From Comamonas testosteroni (GTDB lineage Bacteria > Pseudomonadota > Gammaproteobacteria > Burkholderiales > Burkholderiaceae_C), in NCBI RefSeq assembly GCF_030505195.1, contig NZ_CP129672.1:4312501-4376500 (forward strand): DNA of 64,000 nucleotides. Direction: 5' to 3'. Shown here piece by piece: positions 46,716-55,283 of the stretch. The notes below the pieces were generated by a model that made no database searches, was not told where the DNA came from, and saw only the letters and a program-made list of their open reading frames with translations. The stretch's first letter is position 1, and every line of letters starts with the position of its first letter. Both the position numbers and the translations under genes were made by a program.

Positions 46716-47426
46716 ATGACCGCTAACGCATCTTTGACCGACGAACTCATGGGCCAGCTGCAGGGCGCTCCCATGCAGGGCCTGGCCCAGCAACTGGGCA
46801 TTGACTCCGTGCAGGCCGAGCAGGCCGTGGGCGTGGCGCTGCCCATGCTGTTTGGTGCGCTGGGCCAGAACACGGCCCAGCCTCAGGGAGCTGCCGATCT
46901 GTTCGGTGCGCTGCAGCGCGATCACAGCAGTGCCAATGGAGCGATGGATCTGGGAGGTCTGCTGGGCGGGCTCGGTGGCCTGCTGGGTGGAGCGGGCGGT
47001 GGCGCCGGTGCGGCTGGCGGCCTGGGTGGTTTGGGCAGCATTCTGGGCTCGGTGCTGGGAGGCGGCTCCGGTGCCGGCAACTCGCAGCTGGATGCAGGCG
47101 CCATCCTGGGCAATATCTTTGGCGGTCAGCAGCAGCAGGCCGAGTCCCAACTGGGGCAGTCCACGGGCCTGGGTGGCAATGCGGGTCAGTTGCTGGCCCT
47201 GCTGGCTCCGCTGGTGATGTCTTTCCTGGCCAACCGGGTCCAGGCGCAGGGCATGGGGGCTGGCGACCTGGGCAGTGCTCTGGATCAGGAGCGAGGCCAG
47301 ATTCAGTCGCAAGGCGGCGCTGCGGGAGGCATCCTCGGCAGCCTGCTCGACCAGAATGGCGACGGCAAGCTCGATGCCGGAGATCTGTTCAAGCTGGGCG
47401 CGGGTCTGCTGGGCGGTCGGCGCTGA
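46716..47426 (+). CDS. DUF937 family protein
   Basis: The 236-residue protein starts with a helical DUF937-type region (LTDELMGQLQG, then LGIDSVQAEQAVGVALPMLFGAL). A long Gly/Leu-rich low-complexity middle follows (about residues 78-125). Near the C-terminus DQNGDGKLDAGD fits an EF-hand-like calcium loop. The ATG at 46716 is set by GAGGAG 7 nt upstream. There is no signal peptide. The function of the family is unknown. It is a single-gene unit ended by a terminator. Confidence 0.82.
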   Translation: MTANASLTDELMGQLQGAPMQGLAQQLGIDSVQAEQAVGVALPMLFGALGQNTAQPQGAADLFGALQRDHSSANGAMDLGGLLGGLGGLLGGAGGGAGAAGGLGGLGSILGSVLGGGSGAGNSQLDAGAILGNIFGGQQQQAESQLGQSTGLGGNAGQLLALLAPLVMSFLANRVQAQGMGAGDLGSALDQERGQIQSQGGAAGGILGSLLDQNGDGKLDAGDLFKLGAGLLGGRR

Positions 47427-47448
47427 GCCCTGATTGGATGACAGTATC

Positions 47449-47476
47449 AAGGCAGCCTTGGCTGCCTTTTTTGTTT
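47449..47476 (+). terminator. Terminator after the DUF937 gene
   Basis: AAGGCAGCC and GGCTGCCTT form a stem with a TT loop and run into TTTTTG. Confidence 0.88.
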
Positions 47477-47579
47477 TTGTATACGGGCATAGCCTGATTG
47501 CCGCAATGCAGCAGGATTCTCACACTGGTCATGTCGTCATGCGTTTTGCATGACAGGCCGATCCAGAAAGGAGAACCAG

Positions 47580-48035
47580 ATGACGACCGTCGCCGAAATT
47601 CTGCGTGCCAAGGGCAACAGCACTATCTACAGCGTTTCTCCCTCCGACACCATGCTGGCTGCGCTGCAGCTCATGGCGGAAAAAAGCATTGGCGCGCTGC
47701 TGGTGCTGGAAGGTGGCGAGATCGCAGGCATCGTGACCGAGCGCGACTACGCGCGCAAGATCGCTCTGCAGGGCCGAAGCTCGGCCAGCACACGCGTGGA
47801 CGAGGTCATGACGCGCAAGGTGCATTGCGTGCTGCCGCGCCAGACCAGCGAGGAGTGCATGTCGCTGATGACCAGCAATCGCATGCGCCATCTGCCCGTG
47901 ATCAGCGAGACCCGCGAGCTGCAGGGGCTGATTTCGATTGGCGACATCGTCAAGGAAATCATCTCGGCCCAGCAGTTCACGATTCATCAGCTGGAACACT
48001 ATATTTCCGGGACACCCAATGTGAATCAGCCGTAG
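47580..48035 (+). CDS. CBS-domain protein (two CBS repeats)
   Basis: The 151-residue cytoplasmic protein is made of a CBS pair. The first repeat has SVSPSDTMLAALQLMAEKSI-like order (YSVSPSDTML, then GALLVLEGGEIAGIVTERDY). The second has CVLPRQTSEECMSLMTSNR and HLPVISETRELQGLISIGDI. CBS pairs bind adenosine nucleotides and act as energy sensors. AAAGGAG stands 6 nt before the ATG at 47580. No partner gene adjoins, so its target is unknown. Confidence 0.88.
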   Translation: MTTVAEILRAKGNSTIYSVSPSDTMLAALQLMAEKSIGALLVLEGGEIAGIVTERDYARKIALQGRSSASTRVDEVMTRKVHCVLPRQTSEECMSLMTSNRMRHLPVISETRELQGLISIGDIVKEIISAQQFTIHQLEHYISGTPNVNQP

Positions 48036-48056
48036 GCTGCTATGAATTGAATATGG

Positions 48057-48133
48057 GACTTACGCAAACAAGAATGTAACAACGGCCTGCCTTCTGAGGC
48101 AGTCGCTCGGCCTGAACCCGTTTTGCGTAAGTC
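48057..48133. repeat. Short element with terminal inverted repeats (possible MITE)
   Basis: GACTTACGCAAA at the left and TTTGCGTAAGTC at the right are perfect 12-bp inverted repeats that bound about 77 bp. An inner hairpin CTGCC / GGCAG lies in the middle. Terminal sequences like GACTTACGCAAA remind me of IS5-group insertion sequence ends, but no transposase is present, so a non-autonomous element is possible. Confidence 0.45.
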
Positions 48134-48209
48134 GTGGAATAGAGAAGGCGGGCAGGGCTAATGTCCGCCTTCTCTGCATCTGGAGGTCGCAAGTTCTACA
48201 CTTGCGGCC

Positions 48210-49250
48210 ATGAGTTTGCTGATCCTGGGAATCGAATCCTCTTGCGATGAAACCGGTGTGGCCCTGGTGCGCACCCCGGACGGACAAGGTGTGCCCACCT
48301 TGCTGAGTCATGCGTTGCACAGCCAGATTGAAATGCACCGCGCCTATGGCGGCGTGGTGCCCGAGCTGGCCAGCCGTGACCATATTCGCCGCGTGCTGCC
48401 GCTGACCGAAAAGGTGCTGGCCGAATCCGGGGAGCAGCTCGAAAACGTCGATGTGATTGCCTTTACGCGCGGTCCTGGCCTTGCCGGGGCTTTGCTGGTC
48501 GGCTCCGGTGCCGCCTGCGCCATGGCCGCCGCGCTGGACAAGCCCGTGCTGGGCGTGCATCACCTCGAAGGTCATCTGCTCTCGCCCTTTCTCAGTGCCG
48601 ACCCGCCGGAGTTTCCGTTTGTGGCCCTGCTGGTCTCGGGGGGGCATACCCAGCTCATGCGTGTGGACGGCGTGGGCGAATACGAAATCCTGGGTGAAAC
48701 CATCGACGATGCGGCGGGCGAGGCTTTCGACAAATCAGCCAAGCTCATGGGCTTGCCCTATCCGGGCGGCCCCGTGCTCTCGAAGCTGGCAGAGGGCGGC
48801 GATCCCCAAGCCTTCAAGCTGCCTCGCCCCCTGCTGCATTCGGGCGATCTGGACTTTTCGTTTGCCGGTCTCAAGACGGCCGTACTGACCCAGGCCAAGA
48901 AGCTGGGTGAGGAGCTCGAAGCACGCAAGGCCGATCTGGCCGCCAGCACGCAGGCCGCGATTGTGGATGTGCTGGTCAAGAAAACCATGGCCGCACTCAA
49001 GCAGACCGGCATGAAGCGCGTGGTGGTGGCGGGAGGCGTGGGGGCCAACAAGCAGCTGCGCGAGCAGCTCAATGAAGCCTGCGCCAAGCACAAGATTCGC
49101 GTGCATTACCCCGAGCTGCATCTGTGTACCGACAACGGCGCCATGATTGCCATGGCTGCCGCCATGCGCATACAGGCAGGACGCGAGCAGGCACTGCATG
49201 AATATGCGTTCGATGTGAGGCCACGCTGGCCGCTGGATTCGCTCAGGTGA
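48210..49250 (+). CDS. tsaD: tRNA N6-threonylcarbamoyladenosine synthesis protein TsaD
   Basis: The 346-residue ASKHA-fold enzyme transfers the threonylcarbamoyl group to A37 of ANN-decoding tRNAs with TsaB and Tsa[17 protein letters not shown] is the ATP-binding start. The metal-binding histidines are in [17 protein letters not shown] and [15 protein letters not shown] complete the phosphate-binding motifs. Length is normal. It is monocistronic here and ended by a hairpin shared with the convergent wrbA. The rpsU gene that often lies beside tsaD in this group is about 12 kb away. Confidence 0.96.
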   Translation: MSLLILGIESSCDETGVALVRTPDGQGVPTLLSHALHSQIEMHRAYGGVVPELASRDHIRRVLPLTEKVLAESGEQLENVDVIAFTRGPGLAGALLVGSGAACAMAAALDKPVLGVHHLEGHLLSPFLSADPPEFPFVALLVSGGHTQLMRVDGVGEYEILGETIDDAAGEAFDKSAKLMGLPYPGGPVLSKLAEGGDPQAFKLPRPLLHSGDLDFSFAGLKTAVLTQAKKLGEELEARKADLAASTQAAIVDVLVKKTMAALKQTGMKRVVVAGGVGANKQLREQLNEACAKHKIRVHYPELHLCTDNGAMIAMAAAMRIQAGREQALHEYAFDVRPRWPLDSLR

Positions 49251-49260
49251 GTTCGTGCAG

Positions 49261-49290
49261 AAAGAAAGCAGCCCAGGTGGCTGCTTTTTT
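49261..49290. terminator. Terminator between tsaD and wrbA
   Basis: AAAGCAGCC and GGCTGCTTT form a stem followed by TTT on the plus strand and A/T-rich on the minus. It lies between convergent genes. Confidence 0.85.
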
Positions 49291-49305
49291 CATGGCTGCC
49301 TGCGC

Positions 49306-49908
49306 TTATCCGGCAAGCTTTACGGCCAGTTTCGCTACGTTCTGGCCCTGGTAGCGGGCAATACTCAGCTCGTCGGGATGAGGCTGGCGCGAACCATCGG
49401 CACCCGCAATCGTCGAGGCCCCATAGGGCGAATTGCCGCCCTTGACCGCGCTCAGATTGGTCTGTTCGGGCAGCGGATAGCCCAGCGGCACGATGATCAT
49501 GCCGTGATGGGCCAGCGTCGCCCAGGTGGTCGTGGCCGTCATTTCCTGGCCGCCGCCAGTGCCGGTCGAGGTGAAGACACTGCCGATCTTGTTGATCAAA
49601 GCCCCTTTGACCCAGAGACCGCCGGTCTGGTCGAGAAAGCTGCGCATCTGGCCCGGCATATTGCCAAAGCGCGTGGGCACGCCAAACAGGATGGCATCGT
49701 AGTCGGCCAGTTCGGCGGGGCTGGCGACCTCTGCGGTCTGATTGGCCTTGCCGCCTGCGTTCTTGAAGACATCCTCGGGCATGGTTTCGGGCACGCGCTT
49801 GACGGTGACCTCGACACCGCTGACGCTGCGCGCGCCTTCGGCCACGGCCTGCGCCATGGTTTCGATATGACCGTACATGGAGTAGTAGAGAACCAGCACT
49901 TTTGCCAT
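49306..49908 (-). CDS. wrbA: NAD(P)H:quinone oxidoreductase WrbA
   Basis: The 200-residue flavodoxin-like enzyme reduces quinones by two electrons. [18 protein letters not shown] is the FMN phosphate loop. [20 protein letters not shown] and [11 protein letters not shown] are the isoalloxazine-binding loops typical of WrbA. The ATG at 49908 is preceded by AGGA; the longer frame to 50100 is not used. It is a single gene convergent with tsaD. Confidence 0.93.
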   Translation of the reverse strand: MAKVLVLYYSMYGHIETMAQAVAEGARSVSGVEVTVKRVPETMPEDVFKNAGGKANQTAEVASPAELADYDAILFGVPTRFGNMPGQMRSFLDQTGGLWVKGALINKIGSVFTSTGTGGGQEMTATTTWATLAHHGMIIVPLGYPLPEQTNLSAVKGGNSPYGASTIAGADGSRQPHPDELSIARYQGQNVAKLAVKLAG

Positions 49909-50075
49909 GGGTGAATTCCTCAAACGGGTTGGAAAGCGGTGCGGCAGTGGCGCACCCGACTGAATCCACAGTGTAGGAATCGAAGATGGCAGCGCGACAC
50001 GCACCGGCAGCCGGCGCCTGTAGGCCAAGGCGCCGAATCGGCTCAAGTCCCGGAATCGGCAATGCCATTGACATG

Positions 50076-50110
50076 AAAAAAGCCCGCAACACCTTGGCAT
50101 TGCGGGCTTT
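50076..50110 (-). terminator. Terminator after hsp20
   Basis: On the minus strand AAAGCCCGCAA pairs with TTGCGGGCTTT and is followed by TTTC. It lies between hsp20 and wrbA. Confidence 0.85.
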
Positions 50111-50184
50111 GTGCTTTCCGGCCGACCTCTTGCTAAGAGAAGATGGAAGAAAGGATGAGGCTGGCCGGTCAGCGTAAACAGCGC

Positions 50185-50568
50185 TTATTCGATGCTCAGC
50201 GTCACGGCTTTGCTCTGGGGCTCGAGCTTGGCCAGGGTCAGCGTCAGCACTCCATGCTCAAGCTTGGCTTTGCTTTTGGAAGCATCGATTTCATGGCCCA
50301 GATCCCAGCTGTATTTGACCTGGCGGGCTGCGCCTTCCACGCTTTCGAGCTTGGCGACAGAGCCTTCCAGCGAGAGTTTGAGTTGCTCGCGTGCCAAGCC
50401 TGGCACATCCAGGGTCAGGGTCGTGAACTGGTCATCGCGACTGACTTGAACCTGGCGTTGTACGGGGCTTGCAGCGCCCAGGGTTTCCTGCAGAAAGCGT
50501 TGCAGGGCCAGGTCGGCGGCGCGAGGGGATACAAAGGTATTGCGGCTCATTACAGGGGCGAAGAACAT
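50185..50568 (-). CDS. Small heat-shock protein, Hsp20/alpha-crystallin family
   Basis: The 127-residue chaperone has an alpha-crystallin domain from about residue 35 (VQVSRDDQFTTLTLDVPGLAREQL). It ends with the strand LEHGVLTLTLAKLEPQ. The usual C-terminal I-x-I/V anchor is replaced by TLSIE. AAAGGAG stands 9 nt before the ATG. A sigma-32-like promoter is visible upstream (50618-50648). It is divergent from the LivK-type gene at 50660. Confidence 0.88.
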   Translation of the reverse strand: MFFAPVMSRNTFVSPRAADLALQRFLQETLGAASPVQRQVQVSRDDQFTTLTLDVPGLAREQLKLSLEGSVAKLESVEGAARQVKYSWDLGHEIDASKSKAKLEHGVLTLTLAKLEPQSKAVTLSIE

Positions 50569-50617
50569 GGTGTTTAACTCCTTTAAACTGCGCGGCTTGC
50601 GTTGTTGCCGCTTGGTT

Positions 50618-50648
50618 CATAGGTAGGTGGTGGCAAGCGCATTTCAAG
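50618..50648 (-). promoter_or_regulatory. Candidate sigma-32 (heat-shock) promoter of hsp20
   Basis: On the minus strand CTTGAAA (50648-50642) is followed after 14 nt by CCTACCTAT (50627-50619), close to the heat-shock consensus CTTGAAA-N11-16-CCCATNT. It starts about 80 bp upstream of the hsp20 start codon and overlaps the Shine-Dalgarno region of the divergent gene. Confidence 0.5.
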
Positions 50649-50659
50649 AGGTTTTTTTG

Positions 50660-51952
50660 ATGAATAAATTGCGCCGTGATGCCTTGAAATACCTGCAGTT
50701 GCCACTACTATGCGCCCCGTTCGGCATTGCTGGCGCTGCTGTGGCTGCAGCCAAGGCCAAGCTTGCGCAACCCATCAAGCTGGCACTGGTGGAGAGTCTT
50801 TCGGGCCCGTTTGCAAACACGGGCGAGGCAGTGTTCCGCAATTTGCTGTGGGCGACCGAGCGAGTGAACGCGCGCGGCGGCGTGCGCCTGGCCGACGGTC
50901 TGCATGAGCTGGTGATAGAGCGCTATGACAGCAAGGGCCAGAACGAGGAGGCACTGTCGGCGCTGCGTGCGGCCATAGACGGCGGTGCGCGCATCATCAT
51001 GCAGGGCAACTCGTCGGCCACGGCAGCGGCGCTTCTGGACGCCATCGACAAGCACAACAGCCGAGACCCTTCGCGCCGTGTGCTGTATCTGAACTATTCG
51101 GCCGTGGACCCGGCGCTGACCAACGAGCGCTGCAGCTTTTGGCATTTTCGCTTCGATGCCCATGCCGATATGCGCATGGCTGCGCTGATGGAGGTCATCA
51201 AGGATGACAAGGCCGTACACAGTGCCTATCTGATCGGGCAGGACTACAGCTTTGGCCAGGCCGTGCTGCGCGAAGCAAGGCGTCAGCTTGGCATGCAACG
51301 GCCCGATGTGCGCATTGTGGGCGACGAGCTGCACCCCGTGGGCCGCGTCAAGGACTTTGCGCCTTATGCGGTCAAGATCCAGCAAAGCGGTGCCCAGGCC
51401 GTGATCACCGGCAACTGGGGCAATGATCTGATGCTGCTTGTCAAGGCTGCGCGCGAGGCCGGCTACGAAGGGCGCTTCTACACCTTCTACGGCAATGCCC
51501 TGGGAGCCCCGGCTGCCTTGGGCGATGCCGGCGTGGGCAAGGTGCTGGCCGTGGCCGACTGGCTGCCCAATGTGCCCACGGCAGAGAGCCGGGCCTTCTA
51601 CCAGTCCTTTCGCCAGCGCTTTCCCAATCCGCAGGACGACTATGTGCATATGCGCATGCAGCTCATGATCGATGCTCTTGCACAGAGCCTCGAAAAAGCC
51701 GGCAGCACGGATACCGTCGCCGTGGCCCATGCCTTGGAGCATGCCAGGGTCCGACTGGCGGGCCGCTCGGGCAGCATGCGGGCGGTAGACCACCAGTTTC
51801 AGCAATCGCTGGTGGTAGGCATGATGGAAAAGAGAGGCAGCGCAGGCGTGGACTTCGATGTGGAAGGCTCGGGCTACGGCTTCAAGGTAGTGCGCGAGAT
51901 CTTTGCAGCCAGGGCAGAGTTGCCTAGTCAGTGCCGGATGAAGCGCTTTTGA
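50660..51952 (+). CDS. ABC transporter substrate-binding protein, LivK family (copy 3, divergent)
   Basis: The 430-residue periplasmic binding protein is of the Peripla_BP_6 type. The mature start is KLALVESLSGPFANTGEAVF, followed by LVIERYDSKGQNEEALSALR and QAVITGNWGNDLMLLVKAAR. The signal region contains LRRDALKYLQLPLL, with paired arginines. It has one NERCSF cysteine like the NEQCSP of copies 1 and 2, but the rest is quite different. The start at 50660 has AGAGG 9 nt upstream. No transport genes adjoin. The ligand is unknown. Confidence 0.83.
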   Translation: MNKLRRDALKYLQLPLLCAPFGIAGAAVAAAKAKLAQPIKLALVESLSGPFANTGEAVFRNLLWATERVNARGGVRLADGLHELVIERYDSKGQNEEALSALRAAIDGGARIIMQGNSSATAAALLDAIDKHNSRDPSRRVLYLNYSAVDPALTNERCSFWHFRFDAHADMRMAALMEVIKDDKAVHSAYLIGQDYSFGQAVLREARRQLGMQRPDVRIVGDELHPVGRVKDFAPYAVKIQQSGAQAVITGNWGNDLMLLVKAAREAGYEGRFYTFYGNALGAPAALGDAGVGKVLAVADWLPNVPTAESRAFYQSFRQRFPNPQDDYVHMRMQLMIDALAQSLEKAGSTDTVAVAHALEHARVRLAGRSGSMRAVDHQFQQSLVVGMMEKRGSAGVDFDVEGSGYGFKVVREIFAARAELPSQCRMKRF

Positions 51953-51985
51953 GTGGCTGGAGAACTATCGAATCAATAGCGGTCA

Positions 51986-52006
51986 GCGCTTATTGGAAAA
52001 AGCGCT
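51986..52006. repeat. Short palindromic intergenic repeat (AGCGCTT type)
   Basis: AGCGCTT and AAGCGCT form arms around ATTGGAA, with AATAGCGGTC just before. It resembles the palindrome at 6574-6592 and may double as a terminator between the convergent genes. Confidence 0.5.
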
Positions 52007-52021
52007 GCAGCCCGAATTAAT

Positions 52022-53164
52022 CTAGTTGCGCGTAGCAGAGGCGGTCTGGCTGGCCAGATAGGCTTCATGTACCTCGCGCCCCAGCTCGATCACCGACAGC
52101 GCATAGAACGCCGACCAGTTATAGCGCGTGATGGCGTAGAAGTTCTCGGTACCCGCGATGTACTCCGTGGGGCCGGAGCTGCCGTTTTTCAGCTCGATCA
52201 GTGCCAGCGGACGCTCATAGTTGTCGGCGCCCAGTACACGCACTTCGCGTTCCGCCATCTGCTTGGTCGTGAACGTGGGGTTGATATCGGGTGCCAGCAG
52301 GGTTGCCAGATTCTCGCCCTGGGCGCGCATGTCCACGGTAAAGGCCGTGGGCAGGCCCGGCTTCCAGCCATGGCCGACGAAGTAGTTGGCGACCGAGCCG
52401 ATGGCGTCAGTGGCGCTGTTGAACAGGTCTATGCGACCGTCACCGTCAAAGTCGACCGCGTATTTGTCCCAGCTGGTGGGCATGAACTGGCCCAGGCCCA
52501 TGGCGCCGGCGTAGCTGCCGCGTAGCGCAAACGGGTCGCTGCCCGTGCGGCTGGCCGTGACCAGCACCTGCTCGAGTTCGCCACGGAAGTAGTCGCTGCG
52601 GGCCTGTGCTCGGGGGTGGGCCTGCGGGAAATCCAGCGCCAGCGTGGCCAGCGCATCCATCACGCGAAAGTTGCCCATGTTGCGGCCGTAAATGGTTTCC
52701 ACACCGATGATGCCGACGATGATCTCTGCGGGCACGCCGAATTGCTGCTCGGCACGCGCGAGCGCCTGGTGGTTGGCCCGCCAGAACTGCACGCCGGCGC
52801 GTATGCGCACGGGGTCGATGAAGCGGCTGCGGTACACCGTCCAGTTCTTCACAAAGGTCTTGCCGGCCGGCGTCATCAGGCGTGTGACCACGGGCAGATT
52901 GCGCGCTTCGCTCAGCTGCGCGCGCACCCAGTCGACAGGCAGATCGCGGCGGGCAGCGATTTCATCGGCCAGTTGCATGGCGTCGCTGCGGCTGGCATAG
53001 GCCACGGCCGTAGCGGCGGCAGCCGTGGCTGCTGCTGCCGGTGCCGCCTTGCGGACGGCTTTTTTGGCCGGTGCGGCGATGGCGCAGGCGGTCAGCAGGC
53101 ACAAGGCCAGAGTGCTCAGTGTTCTAGTCCTGAAACGATTGCTTTGATGAGGGTGGATGCTCAT
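52022..53164 (-). CDS. mltB: Lytic murein transglycosylase B (MltB)
   Basis: The 380-residue enzyme cleaves peptidoglycan glycan strands to 1,6-anhydro products. A lipobox (LLTAC) makes it a likely outer-membrane lipoprotein. The SLT_2 domain follows an Ala-rich spacer, with the catalytic Glu in GIIGVETIYGRN, GAMGLGQFMPTSW and an EF-hand-like loop DFDGDGRIDLFN, as in Slt35. It starts just 4 bp after the TgpA-type gene ends, as the last gene of a four-gene operon. Confidence 0.9.
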   Translation of the reverse strand: MSIHPHQSNRFRTRTLSTLALCLLTACAIAAPAKKAVRKAAPAAAATAAAATAVAYASRSDAMQLADEIAARRDLPVDWVRAQLSEARNLPVVTRLMTPAGKTFVKNWTVYRSRFIDPVRIRAGVQFWRANHQALARAEQQFGVPAEIIVGIIGVETIYGRNMGNFRVMDALATLALDFPQAHPRAQARSDYFRGELEQVLVTASRTGSDPFALRGSYAGAMGLGQFMPTSWDKYAVDFDGDGRIDLFNSATDAIGSVANYFVGHGWKPGLPTAFTVDMRAQGENLATLLAPDINPTFTTKQMAEREVRVLGADNYERPLALIELKNGSSGPTEYIAGTENFYAITRYNWSAFYALSVIELGREVHEAYLASQTASATRN

Positions 53165-53168
53165 GTTT

Positions 53169-55283
53169 TTAATTCTTGATGGTTCGGGGCCAGCGCTGCT
53201 TCCGGAGGGACAGCCAGCGTCGGCGCAAGGTCTTCAGTTCGGTGGCTTCGGTATTGGAGGATGGCGCATAGCGTAGCCTTTCCATGTCCAGCAGCCAGTC
53301 GGATAAGGCCGCAGCCAGAGGCGCGGATGCAGATTCCTCGGCCCAGCGCTCCTGCACGCGGCGCGAGAGGCTGCGCGCGGATTCGCTGGCGTCGCTCGCC
53401 ATGCCTGCGCGCTGCAGCCTCAGCTTGGCGCCGTGCATGAGCTGGCCCCAGCCGTCGCGCTGCGGCCGTGTGGCGCGGGCCCAGATCAGCCACAGCAGCG
53501 CCATAGCGCTCAAGCTGCCCGCCAGCAGGCGCAGCAGATCCGTCCAGCTCGGCGACTCGAAGCCCAGGCTCTGCAACAGATTGAGCTGACGGCTTTGCGT
53601 GTAGTTGATCACCCACTGGTTCCAGCGGTTGTTGACGGCCTCCCAGACGGCACGCAGCTTCTCCAGCGAGCCCGTATCGACGAAGTTTCCAACGGCGCTG
53701 GCAAAGGCTCCGGGGGGAGCGCTCAGGCGCTGGAACTGGCCGACCCGGCTGGGTGCGACAGCGCCCGTGGGGTCCACACGGACCCAGCCCCGGCCGGCAA
53801 TCCAGACCTCGGTCCAGGCATGGGCGTCGCTGTTGCGCACGGTCCAGTAATTGTCCACGCTGTTGCGATCGCCGCCCTGGTAGCCGGTCACGATGCGCGC
53901 GGGCACTCCCATGCCGCGCATGAGTACGGCAAAGGCCGAGGCGATGTGCTCGCAAAAGCCTTGCCTGCTGTCAAACCAGAAGTCATCGGCGGTGTGGACG
54001 CTGTCCACCACGCCGGGCTCCAGTGTGTAGGTGTAGCCGCCGGCTTTCAGGCGCTGCAGGGCGGCGGCGATCAGCCTGTCCGTATCGGTATCCGTATCCG
54101 TGTCGGCGCCCCGTTGGGCGCGCAATTCGGCCCGCAGTTGCTCGCCCAGGGCCTGTGTGCGCGGGTTGCTGCCGGCCGGCAGTTGCAGATAGCGTTTGAG
54201 CTCGGGCGTGAGTTGCAGCGGTCCATGGCTGAAGTCGAGATAGCTTTGGGCATCGACACGCAGCACATCGGTGATCGGACGCGAGCTCAGCCACTGAAGG
54301 CTGGAGCTCATGCGCAGCCTGCCTACCGAGGCTCCGGGCGGAATCTGCGGCTCGGTCTTGACGGCATCCAGCAGCGTCAGCCAGCGGCGCTTGCTGGGCT
54401 CGATCAGCATCTGGTAGCGAACGGGTTCATCGCTCACACGTAGCTGAGGCATGGCCATGGCGTCGAGCACAGGGTCGGCCTGCCAGTTGCGGCCATCGAA
54501 TTGGCTGAGCACGGGGCCGCGAAAGTACAGGGTGTTGGCCGGTGGCTCCTTGCCGCCCGGCGTATCGAAGCGAATGCGCAGGGCTACGCTATCGTCCAGA
54601 GCCAGCGCGGCGACTTCGCCCACACGCATGTTCTCGGACAAGCCCGAGCGAGCGGCCATATCGTCGGACGGTACGCCCCACAGCGGCGCCATGCGCGGAA
54701 AGAACAGAAACAGCGCCACCATGACCGGTGCGCCCCACAGCGCGAGCCAGCCCGCAGTGCGCAGAGCCTGCGTCAATGGAGGCTTGCCAGCCGTCATATG
54801 GGCGTTGACCAGGGCCGTGAGCAGGCCCATCAGCCCGAGCACCATGGCCATGGCTGTGGGCAGGGACTGCGAATAGAAAAAGTTGCTGAGCAGCACGAAG
54901 AAGCCCAGAAAGAACACCACCATGGCATCGCGCCGGGCGCGCAGTTCCAGCGTCTTGAGCGCCAGCAGCATGACGACCAGGGTCACGCCGGCATCGCGGC
55001 CCACAATCGTTTTGTGCGTGGCCCAGGTCGCTCCAATGGCGATGGCTAGTGCGCCCGCCAGCACCCAGCGGCCGGGCAGGGGGGCGCTGGTCAGTGCCAG
55101 GCGTGCACGCCACAGCAGCAGAGCTGCGGCAAAGGCGCTGGTCCACCACGGTGTGTGCTGAATCTGCGGCAGCATGATCCAGGCGATGACGGCGAGCAAA
55201 AACAGCGTGTCCCGTGCATCGCGCGGAAGGGCCGTCAGGCGTTGCAGCCAGTTGCTTTCGAGGGAAGAGGCGGTTGCTTTCAT
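53169..55283 (-). CDS. TgpA-type membrane transglutaminase-like protein (DUF3488)
   Basis: The 704-residue protein has about five to six transmembrane segments in residues 25-200. A periplasmic transglutaminase-like domain follows, with the triad Cys in QGFCEHIASAF, His in DAHAWTEVW and Asp in GWVRVDPTG. One more segment lies near residue 580, and then a cytoplasmic tail. TgpA is essential in some Pseudomonas, and its substrate is unknown. Its start overlaps the DUF58 stop as ATGA. Within the tail of residues 410-420 there is a short TDTDTDTD repeat (ACGGAT-like DNA repeat near 54075-54105). Confidence 0.87.
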   Translation of the reverse strand: MKATASSLESNWLQRLTALPRDARDTLFLLAVIAWIMLPQIQHTPWWTSAFAAALLLWRARLALTSAPLPGRWVLAGALAIAIGATWATHKTIVGRDAGVTLVVMLLALKTLELRARRDAMVVFFLGFFVLLSNFFYSQSLPTAMAMVLGLMGLLTALVNAHMTAGKPPLTQALRTAGWLALWGAPVMVALFLFFPRMAPLWGVPSDDMAARSGLSENMRVGEVAALALDDSVALRIRFDTPGGKEPPANTLYFRGPVLSQFDGRNWQADPVLDAMAMPQLRVSDEPVRYQMLIEPSKRRWLTLLDAVKTEPQIPPGASVGRLRMSSSLQWLSSRPITDVLRVDAQSYLDFSHGPLQLTPELKRYLQLPAGSNPRTQALGEQLRAELRAQRGADTDTDTDTDRLIAAALQRLKAGGYTYTLEPGVVDSVHTADDFWFDSRQGFCEHIASAFAVLMRGMGVPARIVTGYQGGDRNSVDNYWTVRNSDAHAWTEVWIAGRGWVRVDPTGAVAPSRVGQFQRLSAPPGAFASAVGNFVDTGSLEKLRAVWEAVNNRWNQWVINYTQSRQLNLLQSLGFESPSWTDLLRLLAGSLSAMALLWLIWARATRPQRDGWGQLMHGAKLRLQRAGMASDASESARSLSRRVQERWAEESASAPLAAALSDWLLDMERLRYAPSSNTEATELKTLRRRWLSLRKQRWPRTIKN

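Noticed and set aside
35761..49250. Separation of tsaD from rpsU-yqeY by about 12 kb taken as a genomic-island insertion
   Set aside because: The genes between are ordinary chromosomal genes of similar composition, and no integrase, tRNA or att-like repeats flank them.
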